Notes under the pieces: model-generated | Told to the model about the DNA's origin: nothing | The model's input: the letters and a program-made list of their open reading frames with translations, nothing else | Databases searched by the model: none | In this document: positions 26,010 through 34,345 of the stretch, piece by piece | Layout of the letters: the number at the start of each line of letters is the position of its first letter | How positions within the stretch are numbered: the first letter of the stretch is position 1 | Program-made: the position numbers and the translations under genes | Source: Ruminococcaceae bacterium UBA3903 | GTDB taxonomy: Bacteria > Bacillota > Clostridia > Oscillospirales > Acutalibacteraceae | Assembly (NCBI GenBank): GCA_002391625.1 | Contig: DGFJ01000005.1 | Span: 1-43,518 of the forward strand | Length of the DNA stretch: 43,518 nucleotides | Direction: 5' to 3'

Positions 26010-27263
26010 GTGGCAGAGTTAATTATAGAGGGATGCCGCAGATTGGACGGAAGTATAAAGGTACAAGGAGCCAAAAACAGTGCCTTGCCCATTCTAGCGG
26101 CTACTATCCTCTGCAAGGATCAGTCTGTTTTACATAACTGCCCTTGTTTGTCAGATGTTGATGTGTCCATTAAAATACTGAGATATTTAGGGTGTATGGT
26201 GAACCGTGATGGTGATACATTATTAGTAGATTCTGACACGGTGAACAACTCTGAAATTCCCCAAAATCTCATGAGAGAAATGCGCAGCTCTATAATATTT
26301 TTAGGTGCTATCCTATCACGAGTAAATAAAGCAAAGCTTTCCTTCCCTGGTGGCTGTGAGTTAGGCCCACGTCCTATAGATTTGCATCTAAAGGCACTGG
26401 CACAGATGGGTGTTGCCATAGAAGAAAATCATGGTGTGCTGGAATGTCACGCTCCTGATGGGCTGCACGGGGCTAAAATAGCCCTGTCCTTTCCCAGCGT
26501 AGGTGCAACAGAAAATATTATGCTGGCGGCTGTATGTGCTAAGGGTACAACGGTTATCACAAATGTTGCTCGTGAGCCTGAAATAAGCGATCTGGCAGAT
26601 TTCTTAAATGCCTGTGGAGGCAGGGTTTCAGGTGCAGGGGAAAGTACCATTTTTATTGATGGTGTAGACACCCTAACTGGTGCACAGCACTGTATTATAC
26701 CCGATAGAATAGTGGCTGCTACATATATATCTGCAGTGGCTATATCGGGAGGACGGCTTTTCTTAAAACAGATAATACCATCACATTTAGGTGGAGTAAT
26801 ATCCGTATTTGAGGATGCCGGCTGTTCGTTTGATTTTAAACCTGATGGTGTAATGGTATATGCACCTTACCGACTTTTACCTGTTAAGCTTATACGCACT
26901 ATGCCATATCCGGGATTTCCTACAGACGCTCAAGCACCTGTTATGGCTATGTGTACAAAAGCACGTGGTACAACAATTTTCGTAGAAAATATATTTGAAA
27001 GCAGATATAAACATGTAGACGAATTGTCACGTTTAGGTGCCAAGATAAATGTACAGGGCAAGGTGGCAATAGTTGAGGGTGTAAAACGTTTGTCTGGAGC
27101 CTGTGTTGAGGCACAGGACTTGCGTGGCGGTGCTGGGCTGGTAGTAGCAGGGCTTGGTGCTGAGGGGACTACACATATTAATGGCTTAAAGTATATAGAA
27201 CGTGGTTACGAGGATATAGACGTGTATTTGTCCTCAATAGGTGCTAATATAAAAAAGTTATAA
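26010..27263 (+). CDS. murA: UDP-N-acetylglucosamine 1-carboxyvinyltransferase MurA
   Basis: 417 aa. First committed step of peptidoglycan synthesis: adds enolpyruvate from PEP to UDP-GlcNAc. K22-N23 in GAKNSALPI contact substrate. Cys116 in GGCELGPRPIDLH is the active-site cysteine that fosfomycin alkylates, so the fosfomycin-sensitive form is present. PGFPTDAQAP and ESRYKHVDEL are further family motifs. GTG 26010 is chosen because GAGGAAGG lies just upstream and the product then begins AELIIEG like its relatives. Confidence 0.94.
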   Translation: MAELIIEGCRRLDGSIKVQGAKNSALPILAATILCKDQSVLHNCPCLSDVDVSIKILRYLGCMVNRDGDTLLVDSDTVNNSEIPQNLMREMRSSIIFLGAILSRVNKAKLSFPGGCELGPRPIDLHLKALAQMGVAIEENHGVLECHAPDGLHGAKIALSFPSVGATENIMLAAVCAKGTTVITNVAREPEISDLADFLNACGGRVSGAGESTIFIDGVDTLTGAQHCIIPDRIVAATYISAVAISGGRLFLKQIIPSHLGGVISVFEDAGCSFDFKPDGVMVYAPYRLLPVKLIRTMPYPGFPTDAQAPVMAMCTKARGTTIFVENIFESRYKHVDELSRLGAKINVQGKVAIVEGVKRLSGACVEAQDLRGGAGLVVAGLGAEGTTHINGLKYIERGYEDIDVYLSSIGANIKKL

Positions 27264-27305
27264 TGTCTAGTGCAAAATTCTTTAGTTGAAAAGGGATGAT
27301 TAAAA

Positions 27306-28955
27306 ATGGGAAATGATACGAACAGTGGTAATGATAACAGGGATAATGGTAATAAACCCGTTAACAGACAGCCTAGGGGCAGTGGCAATAAAGGTAACAG
27401 AAACAACAATCGCCAAGGTGCAAATGGGCAAAATAAAAATTCCCAGAATTACAACAAAAATAAGCAGCCTAAAAATTATTCCGGCAGTTCAGCTGGTAAA
27501 AATAATAGCAGTAATAATCAATCTGGCAGTACCAAAAATAGTAATAGAAATAACAAGGACTCAGCAGATTATAAAAATCGTGATAACAACGGTTATCAAA
27601 AGCCCAAAATACAAAACAGGGGATATAACAATGCTAAAGCTTCCAAATTTACAAACGGAGATTTTGAGCAGTGGCAGGTAACGGATGACAGTTCAAAATA
27701 TAAGCCAGCACAAAAGGAACAAATGAAAAATAATACAGACAGCAGAAGGTCTGTTAAAAAAGAGAATAATAATAAAAGCACCCGCAGCAGCCGTAATCGA
27801 AAAAGCAGCTTTATAAATAAGGAGGAAATTTCAGAAAAAGGAAAAGAGGTTACCGAAACACTAAAGCACGGAGTTTCAAAGGTGTTCGTTAACACTTCTC
27901 CTGAGGATGAAGTTTACATAAATGAAGAAGCACTTCAACGTCAGTATAATGATGGATTTTACACGGACGAAGTTGCCATGAAGCATAAACGCAAAAACAT
28001 TATTAAATCTCAAGGTAATAAAAAGCCTGTGAAAATAAAGGCACCAATGTCACGGCGACAGCGAAAAATACGAAACATAACATTGTCTGCCATCACGTTG
28101 GCGGTAGTTCTACTTATTGGTGTTGTATTGTCATTAACAGTGTTGTTTAACTGTGAAGCTATTGAGGTGGATGGCGTTACTTTGTATTCAGAACAGCAGG
28201 TAATTGACATCAGTGGACTTCATACAGGTGAGAACTTATTCCTTAGTCAAAAGAAAAATGCGGAGAATATGATTATAGCCTGTTTCCCGTATATAGACGA
28301 GGTTAAGGTTTCAATACGCATACCAAATACTACTATCATTACTGTAAAGGAGGCTACGCCGTCATATTATATCAAAGAAGGCTCGCAGTATTTGATAATC
28401 AGTGGTAAGGGTAGAATTTTGGATGTAACAGATGAAAACACTATGGATATTCCTGTTATTACAGGATGTAAGCTTACAGATACAGCGGTAGGTGCATTTG
28501 TAGATATTGAAAACGAAAATGTTATGCCGGTTCTTAACGAAATTAACCAGTCCATTAACAAAAATAATGTGGCAGGTGTAAAGGAAATTGATATTGATGA
28601 TATGGCAAGGATAAAATTGAACTATGAGGATAGGATTACAATAGTTATCGGCGTACCAGAGGATATAGACTATAAGATTCGTGTGGCTATGGAGATTATA
28701 AATAATCATTTAGCTGTCACTGATAAGGGAGAGCTGGATGTATCAAACAGTAATGGCGAAAAGAAAGAGTCACCATTTAGACCTGATCTTAGTGTAGAGG
28801 AGGCAACACAAATCTCTACACAAAATTCTACAGAGCAATATACACAATCACCGACGGATGGCAACAACAGTGTTATTTCACCAGACAATGACCCACCTCA
28901 GGATGATGTGTATAGTGATGACGTTTTAGATAGTGAAAATACTGATATAGGGTAA
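27306..28955 (+). CDS. divIB: Cell-division protein DivIB/FtsQ with long disordered tails
   Basis: 549 aa, about twice the usual length. Residues 1-250 are cytoplasmic, low-complexity and rich in Asn, Lys, Ser and Gln. One membrane helix (about 257-281, LSAITLAVVLLIGVVLSL) is followed by a POTRA domain (CEAIEVDGVTLYSEQQVIDISGL, cut here) and a FtsQ/DivIB beta domain to about 480. The last 70 residues are again disordered and acidic (Thr/Gln/Asp-rich). DivIB stabilises FtsL and regulates the septal synthase. The call rests on topology, POTRA-like sequence and position before ftsZ. Confidence 0.86.
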   Translation: MGNDTNSGNDNRDNGNKPVNRQPRGSGNKGNRNNNRQGANGQNKNSQNYNKNKQPKNYSGSSAGKNNSSNNQSGSTKNSNRNNKDSADYKNRDNNGYQKPKIQNRGYNNAKASKFTNGDFEQWQVTDDSSKYKPAQKEQMKNNTDSRRSVKKENNNKSTRSSRNRKSSFINKEEISEKGKEVTETLKHGVSKVFVNTSPEDEVYINEEALQRQYNDGFYTDEVAMKHKRKNIIKSQGNKKPVKIKAPMSRRQRKIRNITLSAITLAVVLLIGVVLSLTVLFNCEAIEVDGVTLYSEQQVIDISGLHTGENLFLSQKKNAENMIIACFPYIDEVKVSIRIPNTTIITVKEATPSYYIKEGSQYLIISGKGRILDVTDENTMDIPVITGCKLTDTAVGAFVDIENENVMPVLNEINQSINKNNVAGVKEIDIDDMARIKLNYEDRITIVIGVPEDIDYKIRVAMEIINNHLAVTDKGELDVSNSNGEKKESPFRPDLSVEEATQISTQNSTEQYTQSPTDGNNSVISPDNDPPQDDVYSDDVLDSENTDIG

Positions 28956-29043
28956 CGTAGCGGTGTAAATAGGATAAAAAATACTTTATTTGCTAAAAAT
29001 ACGGGCGAATTTTAAAATTAACAGAATAAATTTCAATATATTA

Positions 29044-29072
29044 TTGAAATTTTGCCGTTATTGTGGTAAATT
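29044..29072 (+). promoter_or_regulatory. Promoter for ftsZ
   Basis: TTGAAA at 29044-29049, a 17-bp spacer and TAAATT at 29067-29072, in the 214-bp gap before ftsZ. Confidence 0.55.
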
Positions 29073-29169
29073 AGTAAGGTAAAGGTATATAAGATTATAC
29101 TATTGATTATAAGATGTTTGACAGTTTCTCATATAGGAACGGTTAAGTTTATTAGGAGGATGTACAGAA

Positions 29170-30309
29170 ATGGCTTTTGATTTAGAAAAAGAGTACAGTA
29201 ACAATATTCCTGTTATTAAGGTAATAGGTGTAGGTGGCGGTGGCGGTAACGCTGTAAACCGCATGGTTAAAATGGGTGTTCGTTGTGTAGAGTTTATTGC
29301 AGTGAACACTGATGACCATGTTCTTCAGTTCTCTAATGCAACACAAAAAATACAAATTGGCGAAAAGATTACACACGGTAAGGGTGCAGGTTCAAAGCCT
29401 GATGTTGGTCGTGAGGCAGCTGAGGAAAACAAGGAAGAAATTGCAGCTGTTCTAAAGGATACTGATATGGTATTCGTTACTGCTGGCATGGGCGGTGGCA
29501 CAGGTACAGGTGCTGCACCTGTAGTAGCAGAGATAGCACAGGAGATGGGTATTCTAACTGTTGCCATTGTTACTAAGCCTTTTGCTTTTGAGGGCAAAAG
29601 ACGTATGGAGCAGGCTGAGCAGGGTATAGCTAGACTTCGTGACCATGTTGACTCACTTATCGTTGTACCTAATGAAAGACTAAAATTTGCTAGTGAGCAG
29701 CGAATTACATTAAAAAATGCTTTTGATCTAGCCGATGATGTTCTGCGTCAGGGTGTTCAAAGTATTTCTGACCTTATCCTTATTCCTGGTCTTGTAAATT
29801 TGGACTTTGCCGATGTTACAGCTATTATGAAAGAGGCTGGCTTTGCACATATGGGTATTGGTTATGCACAGGGTAAGGAAAAGGCTGAGGAAGCAGCTAG
29901 AATGGCTATTTCCAGTCCGTTGCTGGAAACCTCTATTGATGGTGCAAAGGGTGTTATTGTAAATATTACTGCATCTGCTGATATTGGCTTGGATGAGATT
30001 TCTGTAGCGTCTACAATGATTACAGACCAAGCAGATCAGGATGCTAACATTATCTGGGGTGCTGTTTTAGACGAGAATATGGAAGATGAAATGAGCGTAA
30101 CAGTTATTGCTACAGGCTTTGCCAGCAGTGACCAATTTAATACACCTGCTGAAGAAAAGAAAAAGCCAAGTATGAATGATATGCAGAGAAATAAAGCAGC
30201 GTCAGTATCAGCTGCCAGAGAAGTAACAGCTCGCAAGAAAGCTCCAGCAGAGGTTTCTGACGATGATGATACTTTCTATGACATTATGTCAATTTTTAAC
30301 CGCAAATAA
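29170..30309 (+). CDS. ftsZ: Cell-division GTPase FtsZ
   Basis: 379 aa. Tubulin-like GTPase that builds the Z-ring. VIGVGGGGGNAVNRM near the N-terminus, the tubulin signature GGGTGTG (residues 108-114), NVDFADV-like LDFADVTAIM and the T7-loop region are present. The C-terminus ends DDTFYDIMSIFNRK, a divergent form of the conserved tail peptide that binds FtsA/SepF. The ribosome site TTAGGAGG is strong. The gene ends the dcw cluster and is closed by a bidirectional terminator. Confidence 0.97.
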   Translation: MAFDLEKEYSNNIPVIKVIGVGGGGGNAVNRMVKMGVRCVEFIAVNTDDHVLQFSNATQKIQIGEKITHGKGAGSKPDVGREAAEENKEEIAAVLKDTDMVFVTAGMGGGTGTGAAPVVAEIAQEMGILTVAIVTKPFAFEGKRRMEQAEQGIARLRDHVDSLIVVPNERLKFASEQRITLKNAFDLADDVLRQGVQSISDLILIPGLVNLDFADVTAIMKEAGFAHMGIGYAQGKEKAEEAARMAISSPLLETSIDGAKGVIVNITASADIGLDEISVASTMITDQADQDANIIWGAVLDENMEDEMSVTVIATGFASSDQFNTPAEEKKKPSMNDMQRNKAASVSAAREVTARKKAPAEVSDDDDTFYDIMSIFNRK

Positions 30310-30324
30310 TTATATATAAACTAT

Positions 30325-30360
30325 AAAAATGGTACAGTCTGTTATGGCTGTACCATTTTT
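30325..30360. terminator. Bidirectional terminator between ftsZ and spoVT
   Basis: A 13-bp perfect stem (30325-30337 with 30348-30360) flanked by A and T runs, serving both convergent genes. Confidence 0.93.
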
Positions 30361-30362
30361 CA

Positions 30363-30905
30363 TTATTCTTCCATTTGTTTGCCTAAAAAAACTGCAGCAG
30401 ATTGTGCAAGCTTAATTTCCACCTCTCTAGGAAGGGATTTTTCCTCGTTTGCCAGCATTATCACACAACCTGTTACGTCCCCAGCTGCCAATATGGGATA
30501 TACAATAACGGCGCTTCTTTCTATACCTTCTACAGGCTGTATTGCATCAATATCCCCAGGCTGTGCCGTATAACTGCGACGTGATTCCATAAACTCTTCT
30601 ATAACAGATGTTACACGTCTTTCTAAATATTCACGTTTGGATACACCCGCCGCTGTTACAATGTGATCCCTATCGCTAATAATTGTTGGCAAGCCAGATA
30701 TTTTTGCTAATACCTCGGCATATTGTCCAGCAAAATTGCTTAACTCTCCAACTGGAGAATATTTTTTAAAGATAACCTCACCATCGCTGTCTGTATATAT
30801 TTCTAATGGATCACCCTCACGTATTCTTAGGGTACGACGGATTTCCTTTGGTATAACTACACGACCTAGGTCGTCAATTCGTCTGACTATACCTGTGGCT
30901 TTCAT
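30363..30905 (-). CDS. spoVT: Stage V sporulation protein T
   Basis: 180 aa. The N-terminal AbrB-like DNA-binding domain reads KATGIVRRIDDLGRVVIPKE, then IRRTLRIREGDPLEIY, typical of SpoVT. The C-terminal half (about 55-180) is a GAF-like domain. SpoVT is a forespore regulator in endospore formers, so the host likely sporulates, although this gene alone does not prove it. The ribosome site CGGAGG is eight bases before the start. It is convergent to ftsZ. Confidence 0.94.
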   Translation of the reverse strand: MKATGIVRRIDDLGRVVIPKEIRRTLRIREGDPLEIYTDSDGEVIFKKYSPVGELSNFAGQYAEVLAKISGLPTIISDRDHIVTAAGVSKREYLERRVTSVIEEFMESRRSYTAQPGDIDAIQPVEGIERSAVIVYPILAAGDVTGCVIMLANEEKSLPREVEIKLAQSAAVFLGKQMEE

Positions 30906-31130
30906 AATAAACCTCCGAAATAATATTTTATATTTATTGAATATCGAAATAATATTTTTCCTTATATGATTGCGTAAATTTTCCTTGATTTACACTATTA
31001 TTATGTGTTTTTGAAATAGTGCTATACAAACTTTTGGTAAGGTTTATTTTGGAAAAATATTTTGTTATATGACTGTACCTTATTTATTTTTTAAAATTAT
31101 TTGGAACAACACTTTTTTTGGGGGGAAGAT

Positions 31131-31250
31131 ATGAGGTTTTGGGTATCAATAACTATAACTATTGTTCTGCTAATAGTTATTGGCAGAAATGTGGTGTTTT
31201 TGTGTATGAAGCTCCAAAAGGGTGCTTACAAAAAAATTAAGACAAGTTAA
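31131..31250 (+). CDS. Possible 39-residue membrane peptide
   Basis: 39 aa: MRFWVSITITIVLLIVIG begins a single hydrophobic helix, and a basic tail (KKIKTS) ends it. A very strong site, GGGGGGAAG, lies 31120-31128. The length, helix and ribosome site are suggestive, but there is no family I recognise. The hairpin at 31297-31341 could be its terminator. Confidence 0.4.
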   Translation: MRFWVSITITIVLLIVIGRNVVFLCMKLQKGAYKKIKTS

Positions 31251-31296
31251 TTGCCTTCAAAATATCATTATCAAAATCATTGAATAATTTAACAGT

Positions 31297-31341
31297 AAGT
31301 AAACGCCACAAACCTATTTACAAGGGTTGTGGCGTTTACTT
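31297..31341. terminator. Large hairpin, probable terminator
   Basis: AAGTAAACGCCACAA (31297-31311) pairs perfectly with 31327-31341, extended by CC/GG past one bulged A. Only a weak T run follows (CTGTTTTAA). Confidence 0.55.
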
Positions 31342-31582
31342 CTGTTTTAATGTTGATTAAAGCAGAAATCATTGTCAGAATTCTATAGCTGTGCCGTATA
31401 TACAAGTCACGGGTTATGATCATTAAAATGGAATCAACAGGAATACTATGATGCTAAAATGAAGACAACAAAAATAAAGGACAATTACGGTGTATGATGA
31501 TATTACAAGTGCAGAATATGCTAAAATACTTAACTATATAATAAATATTTACAAATTGTTTATAGATTTGATTGCAAATGTA
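31342..31582. other. Decayed or non-coding region before cas3
   Basis: No supported gene. Around 31425-31497 one frame reads WNQQEYYDAKMKTTKIKDNY before a stop, which looks protein-like but has no start or upstream frame, so it may be the 3' remnant of a lost gene. Confidence 0.3.
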
Positions 31583-31611
31583 TTGAAAATTACTTTTATA
31601 TGCTATATAAT
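31583..31611 (+). promoter_or_regulatory. Promoter for cas3
   Basis: TTGAAA at 31583-31588, a 17-bp spacer and TATAAT at 31606-31611, with TGC just before the -10 (extended type). It lies inside a 61-codon open frame (31490-31675), which argues that the frame is not a gene. Confidence 0.7.
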
Positions 31612-31753
31612 ACTTTTAACAATAAATATTGTATTGTGTTTAAAATTTTGGCTGATATATTCACACCACTATTAAAATAGTTCTGGCTAAAAGAGTTAGC
31701 AACTAATTAGTAATTAGTATTATATGACTGTAATAAAATGGGAGAGTGGTAAA

Positions 31754-34150
31754 ATGGTTTACATTGCACGTTTTAGAGGGGAGAAGGGGATTGTTACACA
31801 AGATGTAAAAAATCATTTACAAAATGTTAGCACGCTGTGCAGATGTTTTGGAAGTAAAATAAAAATGAAAAATTTCTGCTTCTTATGTGGTCTAATTCAT
31901 GATATAGGGAAATATTCAGATGAATTTCAGTGTTATATACGACAAGCAATACAGCACACTATTGATGGCGATTATGATATATGGAAAAGGTCAGTTATGA
32001 AAATAGACCATGGAGTGTATGGTGCAAAATTTATTTCTGAGTTGCTAAAGTGTGATGAGGATATATTAATTAAGGATATTATCTCAACAGTAGTGTGCTA
32101 TCATCATGGAGGTTTGCCAGATACCGTTGAAAATATAAAAAGCATACCTCTGAAAAAAAGAATTGCAAAATGTGATGACCATAAATATGCTGTGGTGTTA
32201 CAAAGGTTTAAAAAAGATGTAGATGTGGGTAGTATAGATAATTTAATTATATTGGCTAAAAAGGAAATTTATAATATATACAGCAAATTATGCGGAGATA
32301 AAGAAAAAGCGTTTTATCTAAATCTAATTATAAAAAGTGTTTATAGTATTTTAATAGATTCAGATCATTTAGACAGCTATTATTTTTCTGCTGGAATAGA
32401 CTTTGATTATCAGGGGGTTTATATTCCTGATAAAAACGGTCATTTATGGAGTGTATATTTAGAGGCACTAAATAAAAAACTAAATGATTTTGAGAAAAAA
32501 ACCGTAAAATCGGATTTAGAAAAAACTGTAAATGAGGTTAGGTGTGAAATTTCTGATAAATGTTTTAATTTTGGAAGTAGAGAAACAGGAGTATATAAAT
32601 TAACAGTGCCTACTGGTGGGGGGAAGACATTTTCAGCTTTGAGATTTGCTTTAAAACATGCTATGAAAAATGGTAAAGAAAGAATATTTTTTATTGTTCC
32701 ATACACTAGTATAATTGAGCAAAATGCAGATGAGGTACGAAAAGTGTTGCATTGTAATGATAGTTTATTGGAATATCATCATAATGTAATTAATGAAAAT
32801 AATGAAGGTGAGAAATTAACATGTGGCTTTGATAGTCCAATAATATTTACAACTATGGTACAGTTTTTAAATTGCTTTTATGATAGCGGTACACAAAACA
32901 CTAGAAAAATTCACAATTTTTTCAATTCTATAATTATATTTGATGAAATACAAAAGGTCCCTACACACTGCGTTTCGCTTTTTAATTCAAGCGTAAATTA
33001 TCTTAAATTGTATTGTAACACGACATTAGTTTTATGTACGGCTACTCAACCTAACTTGGACGAGGTAGAGAAACCTATTATGTTTAGTGAACACCCCCAG
33101 ATAGTGAGTGACTACAATGTGTATTATGAAAAATTAAGACGAATGGTACTTATAAATTGTTGCAGTGCAAGCGGATACACATATAATCAGGCAGGTGATT
33201 TTGTATTGAAAAAGAAATTATTTGTAAATAGTATATTACTTGTTTTAAATACTATTTCTTCTGCTGAAAAAATGTATTATGAAATAGATAAGAAAAAATC
33301 GGATGATATTCGGCTGTATTATTTATCTACACATCTATGTCCAGATAACCGTAAAAATATAATAACAGAAATACGATGTGCTTTAGATAGAAAAGAACAG
33401 ATTATTTGTATTAGTACACAATTAATAGAAGCTGGTGTCAATATGAGCTTTGATACCGTTGTACGCAGTAAATGCGGTTTGGATTCTGCAGCACAGGCTA
33501 CGGGCCGTGGTAATCGACACGGCGAAAATAGCATAGGACAAGCATATATAATTAATATTAAGGATGAAAATGTGGATAAAATACCAGAAATACTTGTGGG
33601 TCAACAGGCATTAGGTGCTATATTGGATAATGATAAAAATCATAATTTAGATTTACTTTCAACAGAGGCGATAGAAAAGTATTATAGATATTATAACAAT
33701 GACGTATGGGTAAAGAGGCAGCAGGATTATAAAATCGGCGAAGATGATTCAGTTTATAATATGTTAAGTAATAAAAAAAATAGAAATACGCAATATTATC
33801 AGGAAACTGGTAACAGATTCCCTATGTGTTTTAATATGTTATTTCAAAGTGCTGGTAAATCATTTAAAGTAATTGATGATAACACAACAACGATTATTGT
33901 CCCATATAAAAAAGGAAAGGAAATTATAAGTAGACTTAATACATCGCTTGATGTTAAAGAAAAACGAGAATTAATCGAACAAGCACAACAGTACAGTGTG
34001 AATGTAAGAAATTATTTGTTTTACCAATTAAATAATTGTGATGCAATAGAAACAACATCCATAGAAGGTGTTTATTCTATTAAAGATGCTTTTTATCATG
34101 AAATAATAGGTGTAACGGCAAATGGAAAACTAACGGATTTACAACTATAA
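31754..34150 (+). CDS. cas3: CRISPR nuclease-helicase Cas3 (type I-C)
   Basis: 798 aa. An N-terminal HD nuclease domain has H49-D50 in LIHDIGKYSD, then DHGVYGAKF and CYHHGG. The superfamily 2 helicase follows: Walker A PTGGGKT (286-292), DEIQ box (397-400), motif III CTATQP, and the C-terminal STQLIEAGVN and QATGRGNRHGE. Cas3 is recruited by DNA-bound Cascade and degrades the non-target strand. ATG 31754 (MVYIARF) has GGGAGAGTGG upstream and a typical Cas3 start; ATG 31724 has none. It has its own promoter and is separated from cas5 by 498 bp, so nuclease and Cascade are separately expressed. Confidence 0.95.
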   Translation: MVYIARFRGEKGIVTQDVKNHLQNVSTLCRCFGSKIKMKNFCFLCGLIHDIGKYSDEFQCYIRQAIQHTIDGDYDIWKRSVMKIDHGVYGAKFISELLKCDEDILIKDIISTVVCYHHGGLPDTVENIKSIPLKKRIAKCDDHKYAVVLQRFKKDVDVGSIDNLIILAKKEIYNIYSKLCGDKEKAFYLNLIIKSVYSILIDSDHLDSYYFSAGIDFDYQGVYIPDKNGHLWSVYLEALNKKLNDFEKKTVKSDLEKTVNEVRCEISDKCFNFGSRETGVYKLTVPTGGGKTFSALRFALKHAMKNGKERIFFIVPYTSIIEQNADEVRKVLHCNDSLLEYHHNVINENNEGEKLTCGFDSPIIFTTMVQFLNCFYDSGTQNTRKIHNFFNSIIIFDEIQKVPTHCVSLFNSSVNYLKLYCNTTLVLCTATQPNLDEVEKPIMFSEHPQIVSDYNVYYEKLRRMVLINCCSASGYTYNQAGDFVLKKKLFVNSILLVLNTISSAEKMYYEIDKKKSDDIRLYYLSTHLCPDNRKNIITEIRCALDRKEQIICISTQLIEAGVNMSFDTVVRSKCGLDSAAQATGRGNRHGENSIGQAYIINIKDENVDKIPEILVGQQALGAILDNDKNHNLDLLSTEAIEKYYRYYNNDVWVKRQQDYKIGEDDSVYNMLSNKKNRNTQYYQETGNRFPMCFNMLFQSAGKSFKVIDDNTTTIIVPYKKGKEIISRLNTSLDVKEKRELIEQAQQYSVNVRNYLFYQLNNCDAIETTSIEGVYSIKDAFYHEIIGVTANGKLTDLQL

Positions 34151-34153
34151 AAC

Positions 34154-34253
34154 GCAAGGGACATACCTAGCTGAAGTGAGTCAGTTAGATATATCCCTTG
34201 CATTTACACAATATTTATGCAATATTTTCAATCCACACCCTAAGCAGGATGAC
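34154..34253 (-). ncRNA. CRISPR-resembling regulatory guide RNA (CreR-like): degenerate repeat, spacer-like segment, terminator
   Basis: Read on the minus strand. 34253-34225 is a 29-nt degenerate copy of the array repeat. It begins GTC, keeps a hairpin by covariation (CATCC/GGGTG instead of CGTCCCT/AGGGACG) and keeps the 3' handle TGGATTGAAAA, 10 of 11 bases identical to the array. 34224 onward is spacer-like (TATTGCATAAATATTGT at 34224-34208). GCAAGGGA (34201-34194) with TCCCTTGC (34161-34154) plus GTTTTAT forms a terminator on this strand, also usable after cas3. Its own promoter lies at 34259-34287. Established knowledge: CreR/CreA RNAs are degenerate repeat-spacer units near cas genes that guide Cascade to repress a promoter. 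That this one does so is inference. Confidence 0.75.
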
Positions 34254-34258
34254 GTCTT

Positions 34259-34287
34259 ATTGTAGCATAAAACATAAAAAAAAACAA
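34259..34287 (-). promoter_or_regulatory. Promoter of the CreR-like RNA
   Basis: On the minus strand TTGTTT (34287-34282), a 17-bp spacer and TACAAT (34264-34259) with an extended TG. The expected start, about 34252, coincides with the first bases of the degenerate repeat. Confidence 0.65.
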
Positions 34288-34301
34288 ATTTTAAAAATCG
34301 C

Positions 34302-34330
34302 TTGACATATTGATTCTGCTGTATTACAAT
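34302..34330 (+). promoter_or_regulatory. Promoter of the cas5c-8c-7-4-1-2 operon
   Basis: TTGACA at 34302-34307, a 17-bp spacer and TACAAT at 34325-34330, start near 34337. It is back to back with the CreR-like promoter. The 5' leader to cas5c is about 310 nt. Confidence 0.8.
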
Positions 34331-34345
34331 ATTTATACAATAGAA
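34326..34345 (-). promoter_or_regulatory. Predicted Cascade target of the CreR-like RNA
   Basis: On the minus strand TTC (34345-34343) is the type I-C PAM, followed by TATTGTATAAATATTGT (34342-34326). This equals the first 17 nt of the spacer-like segment except at position 6 (T for C), a position not paired by Cascade. The site overlaps the -10 box and start of the cas operon promoter. Confidence 0.7.

Noticed and set aside
31490..31675. 61-codon open frame with hydrophobic product upstream of cas3
   Set aside because: The consensus cas3 promoter (31583-31611) lies within it and the product is low-complexity Ile/Leu/Tyr as expected from AT-rich DNA. A weak AAGGA upstream of its GTG is not enough.
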